A stretch of 15,647 nucleotides of DNA from Bacteroidota bacterium (GTDB lineage Bacteria; Bacteroidota; Bacteroidia; Chitinophagales; Chitinophagaceae), in contig JAKPBL010000501.1 of assembly GCA_029778965.1 (NCBI GenBank), positions 1 to 15,647 on the forward strand. Reading direction: 5' to 3'. The first letter of the stretch is position 1. Every line of letters begins with the position of its first letter. The notes under the pieces were generated by a model. It was not told where the DNA came from and searched no databases. It saw only the letters and a list, made by a program, of their open reading frames with translations. Made by a program: the position numbers and the translations under genes. Shown here in pieces: positions 12,851 through 15,647 of this stretch.

Positions 12851-15647
12851 CTATTGATTGACATAATAATAGTATTGGATAACCGAATGATTGTATACAT
12901 TCAGGGCTTCAAGATAATTGCGTTGAATATCTATTGCCTGCGAGAGAAACTGGGACAGCTCGGCAAAACTGATCTCGCCTGCCCGGTATGCCAAAGAAGA
13001 TGCTTTTATGATTTCAGCAGACTGTTTTAAGCCTGTGCGTTCATAAAAAGCCAGCATGGCGCTGTTTTTTTGCACTTCCTTTTCTGCCTGCATCCGCGCA
13101 GTTGCAAAAACCTGCTGACTGTACTCGTTTTGTCGTTCCTGCAGATCGGCTTCAGCCTGTGCTACACTGACTTTATTTTTATTTGCACCGGCGCCGAACA
13201 ATGGCACCGCTACCGACACAGAAAAGCCCGAGAACGGATTGCTTAGCCCGTACAACCGCTGGCTAAAAAAGCGCCCTGAGAACTCCGGCATGTTTTCGTT
13301 CTTAACGACTTTAATGCCCGCAGTGGCAATATGTACATACTGTTGCTGTAAAGCCAGTTGCGGATGCAGCGAATCCGTGGATTGTAACGACAACGATAAT
13401 TTTTCCAGAGGCTGTTCCGCAGATAAGAATGCAGTATCCGTGTTGAGCAACTGCATCAAACTTCGCTGCTGCACTTCAATATCATTGGCAACCTGCACAA
13501 TGGTTGCCTGTATTTCCTGCATACGCACATTGGCAGCAATGCTGTCAAGTCCGGGGCTGTCGCCGGTTTTAACTTTCAGCGTAGCTGCTTCGCTCAATGA
13601 CCGGTAAACGCTATCCAGCCTTTGATAGAGCTTCCTTTTGTCCTGCAAATACCATAACTGGTAATAAACAGTACGCACATCTTTTTTCAGCATAACGTCA
13701 ATGGCAGAACCATTCAACCGGTAATATTTCAGTTGTTCACCGAACAGGTTTTTTTGTGCGCTGTACAAACCCGGCCAAGCCACGCCCTGGGATATCCCGA
13801 TTTTCAATATTCCTTTCTGGTCGCTCGGTCTGAGGTCCTCATTTTCAGCGAATACACTGGTTTTCGGAATAGCCTTGGCCGTTTTCATCTGCTGTTCGCC
13901 CTTTACAATCTGTTGTTGATTGATACCATATTGCAGGTTACTGCCTGCAGCGGAAATGGCTTCATCAATACTGATGCGCCTGCCGGCAGGTTGTTGTGCC
14001 TGCGAAGATAAGGACGCCAAAACAAGGAGCCCGGTTATGATGGCAGGTGATGACTTCATTTGAATTTTCTTTTTTCCTGAAAACATAATATATAACAGTG
14101 GCAATACCACCAGCGTTAAAAAGGTGGCAGTGATCAATCCCCCGATCACCACGGTGGCCAGCGGCTTCTGCACTTCCGCGCCGGCGCCGGCTGATAGCGC
14201 CATAGGAATGAAACCCAACGAGGCTACGGTTGCCGTCATTAATACTGGTCTTAATCTCATGTGTGTGCCTTGTTTAACTCTTTGAAAAATATCGGAAATT
14301 CCTTCTTTTTCCAGGTGATTGAAGGTGCTGATCAGTACGATACCATTTAATACCGCAACGCCAAACAAGGCAATAAACCCCACGCCCGCCGAAATGCTGA
14401 AGGGCATATCCCGTAAGAGTAAGGCAAACACGCCCCCGATGGCACTCATGGGAATAGCGGTATAAATCAATAGTGATTCTTTCAGGGAGCCGAATGTAAA
14501 ATAGAGCAGCAGGAAGATCAGGCCGAGAGCAATAGGCACAGCCACCTGTAATCGTGCCGAGGCTGCCTGAAGGTTCTCAAAGGTGCCGCCGTAGGTATAA
14601 TAGTAACCTGTTGGCAACAGGTTTGCGGCGGCTAGCTTTTCCTGGATTTCCTCCACTACGGTAGCTACATCGTGGTCTTTTACATTGAAACCCACTACAA
14701 TTCTTCTTTTGCCTTCTTCGCGACTGATCTGCGCAGGTCCTTCTTTGAACGATACGGTTGCTACCTGCGACAAGGGTATCTGCACACCATCGGGTAATGC
14801 AACAAAGAGATTGTTCACATCTTCGATGGAGGAGCGGCTTGCGGTGTCCAGCCTCACCACCAGGTCGAAACGTCTTTCATTTTCAAAAACAACACCTGCG
14901 GCTTCACCTGCAAATGCAGTGCTGATGGTTCGGTTCATATCTTCTATGTTCAGCCCATACCTCGCAATTTTTGCCCGGTCGTATTCGATGGTAATCTGGG
15001 GCAGACCCGTGGTACGCTCGATCTGCGGTTCGGTGCTTCCCTCAACAGATTGCACCACTTTTGCTACTTTGGGAGCGAGCATGGCAAGCGTGTCGATATT
15101 TTCGCCAAAGATTTTAATGGCCACGTCCTGTCGCACACCGGTCATCAGCTCATTAAACCTCATTTGTATGGGTTGATTTGCCTCGAAAAACACACCGGGT
15201 ATTACTTCCAGCTTCTTCAGCATCAGTTCGGAGAGCTCATTATAATCTTTGGTAGTCGTCCATTCTTTCTTTGGCTTTAATACCACGATAAGGTCGCTGG
15301 CTTCCGGCGGCATCGGGTCGGTAGGCACTTCAGCGCTCCCGGTTTTTCCCACTACCATCTTTACCTCGGGAAAGGATTTGAGTATTCTGCTTGCCTGCAT
15401 AGAGGTCTCAATGCTTTGTGAAAGGGATGAGCCTTGCGGAAGAATACAGTGAAAAGCGTAGTCACCTTCCTGCAACTGCGGGATAAATTCACCTCCCATC
15501 CTGGAAAAAATAAATACACTGATCCCGAATACAACAACCGTCACCATTACTACGATTATCCGGAAACGAATGGCCCATCGTAATACGGGCTCATACAGCC
15601 GGTGAAAGAAATCCATCATTTTATCGGAGAAGGTTCTTTTGTGCGAC
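12851..15647 (-). CDS. czcA: CzcA-CzcC fusion: HME-family RND metal pump joined to a TolC-like outer-membrane factor, 5' end missing
   Basis: The frame is open past the right edge; the internal ATG at 15617-15619 is used only for numbering (922 residues to the stop). Residues 1-515 are the C-terminal half of an RND pump: membrane helix at about 17-39, SRMGGEFIPQLQEGD, the porter motif MRFNELMTGVRQDVAIKIFGEN typical of CzcA rather than CusA, then five helices between about 356 and 512, including GVAVLNGIVLISTF. Residues about 549-922 are an outer-membrane efflux protein (OEP) with long helical repeats (ISIDEAISAAGSNL, GISQGVAWPGLYSAQK, the C-terminal AELSQFLSQAIDIQRNYLEALN). The join (residues 521-543) looks like a signal peptide. 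CzcA-TolC fusions of about 1450 residues are known in Bacteroidota, so this is a normal product of the phylum rather than an assembly fault. The proton-relay helix TM4 lies outside the window. The fused protein drives periplasm-to-outside metal export with CzcB. Confidence 0.94.
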   Translation of the reverse strand, partial: SHKRTFSDKMMDFFHRLYEPVLRWAIRFRIIVVMVTVVVFGISVFIFSRMGGEFIPQLQEGDYAFHCILPQGSSLSQSIETSMQASRILKSFPEVKMVVGKTGSAEVPTDPMPPEASDLIVVLKPKKEWTTTKDYNELSELMLKKLEVIPGVFFEANQPIQMRFNELMTGVRQDVAIKIFGENIDTLAMLAPKVAKVVQSVEGSTEPQIERTTGLPQITIEYDRAKIARYGLNIEDMNRTISTAFAGEAAGVVFENERRFDLVVRLDTASRSSIEDVNNLFVALPDGVQIPLSQVATVSFKEGPAQISREEGKRRIVVGFNVKDHDVATVVEEIQEKLAAANLLPTGYYYTYGGTFENLQAASARLQVAVPIALGLIFLLLYFTFGSLKESLLIYTAIPMSAIGGVFALLLRDMPFSISAGVGFIALFGVAVLNGIVLISTFNHLEKEGISDIFQRVKQGTHMRLRPVLMTATVASLGFIPMALSAGAGAEVQKPLATVVIGGLITATFLTLVVLPLLYIMFSGKKKIQMKSSPAIITGLLVLASLSSQAQQPAGRRISIDEAISAAGSNLQYGINQQQIVKGEQQMKTAKAIPKTSVFAENEDLRPSDQKGILKIGISQGVAWPGLYSAQKNLFGEQLKYYRLNGSAIDVMLKKDVRTVYYQLWYLQDKRKLYQRLDSVYRSLSEAATLKVKTGDSPGLDSIAANVRMQEIQATIVQVANDIEVQQRSLMQLLNTDTAFLSAEQPLEKLSLSLQSTDSLHPQLALQQQYVHIATAGIKVVKNENMPEFSGRFFSQRLYGLSNPFSGFSVSVAVPLFGAGANKNKVSVAQAEADLQERQNEYSQQVFATARMQAEKEVQKNSAMLAFYERTGLKQSAEIIKASSLAYRAGEISFAELSQFLSQAIDIQRNYLEALNVYNHSVIQYYYYVNQ

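Noticed and set aside
15617..15619. ATG as the true start of the RND gene
   Set aside because: The frame continues to the edge and the first half of the pump (TM1-TM6 and the first porter loop) is missing, so the gene must begin outside the window.
12851..15647. CzcA-CzcC fusion as a sequencing or assembly artefact
   Set aside because: The frame is clean across the join, and the same architecture is known from many Bacteroidota efflux loci.

Overview
The window looks like chromosomal DNA from a member of the Bacteroidota, probably Chitinophagaceae or a close relative; the family placement is inference. The clues are the one-chain CzcA-TolC efflux fusion, CWC/DUF5522 and DUF1684 proteins, a TAnnTTTG-type promoter element in front of the riboswitch, weak or absent Shine-Dalgarno sequences, and lipoprotein signals on many exported proteins. 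No tRNA, rRNA, CRISPR array, insertion sequence or phage gene was seen.

Left block (1-5436, GC-rich). The 3' part of a YpfJ-type zinc metallopeptidase is followed by a DUF5060/DUF4038 glycoside hydrolase gene that is broken by an apparent internal deletion with a frameshift (712-1919). Converging on it from the minus strand is a probable three-gene operon, in the order of transcription: a ricin-type beta-trefoil lipoprotein, a secreted DUF4038-like TIM-barrel glycosidase with a C-terminal PF12904-type domain, and a DUF1684 lipoprotein. Together these suggest extracytoplasmic glycan binding and processing.

Middle block (5437-8843, clearly AT-richer in metE). A textbook cobalamin riboswitch (about 5622-5808), including its L5-L13 kissing loop, precedes metE, the B12-independent methionine synthase. 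When cobalamin is present, metE should be switched off. A 48-codon open frame starts inside the riboswitch P13 hairpin and ends 23 nt before metE; it may be a leader ORF or chance. After metE come a hairpin terminator and a small 12-cysteine protein fusing a CWC-like and a DUF5522 domain.

Right block (8844-15647, minus strand). A perfect 17-bp inverted repeat acts as a shared terminator. Then, read from the right edge leftwards, comes a heavy-metal efflux operon: a fused CzcA-CzcC (RND pump plus TolC-like outer-membrane factor, 5' end outside the window), the CzcB adaptor with a His-rich insert, and a P1B-type ATPase whose SPC and HEGST motifs point to Co/Zn/Cd-type substrates. The ATPase would move metal from cytoplasm to periplasm, and the Czc complex from there to the outside.

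No wholly new system is evident. The points most worth checking are the leader ORF in the riboswitch hairpin, the signal-peptide-like segment inside the CzcA-TolC fusion, the cysteine-free metal-binding-like domains of the ATPase, and the deletion scar in the glycosidase gene.
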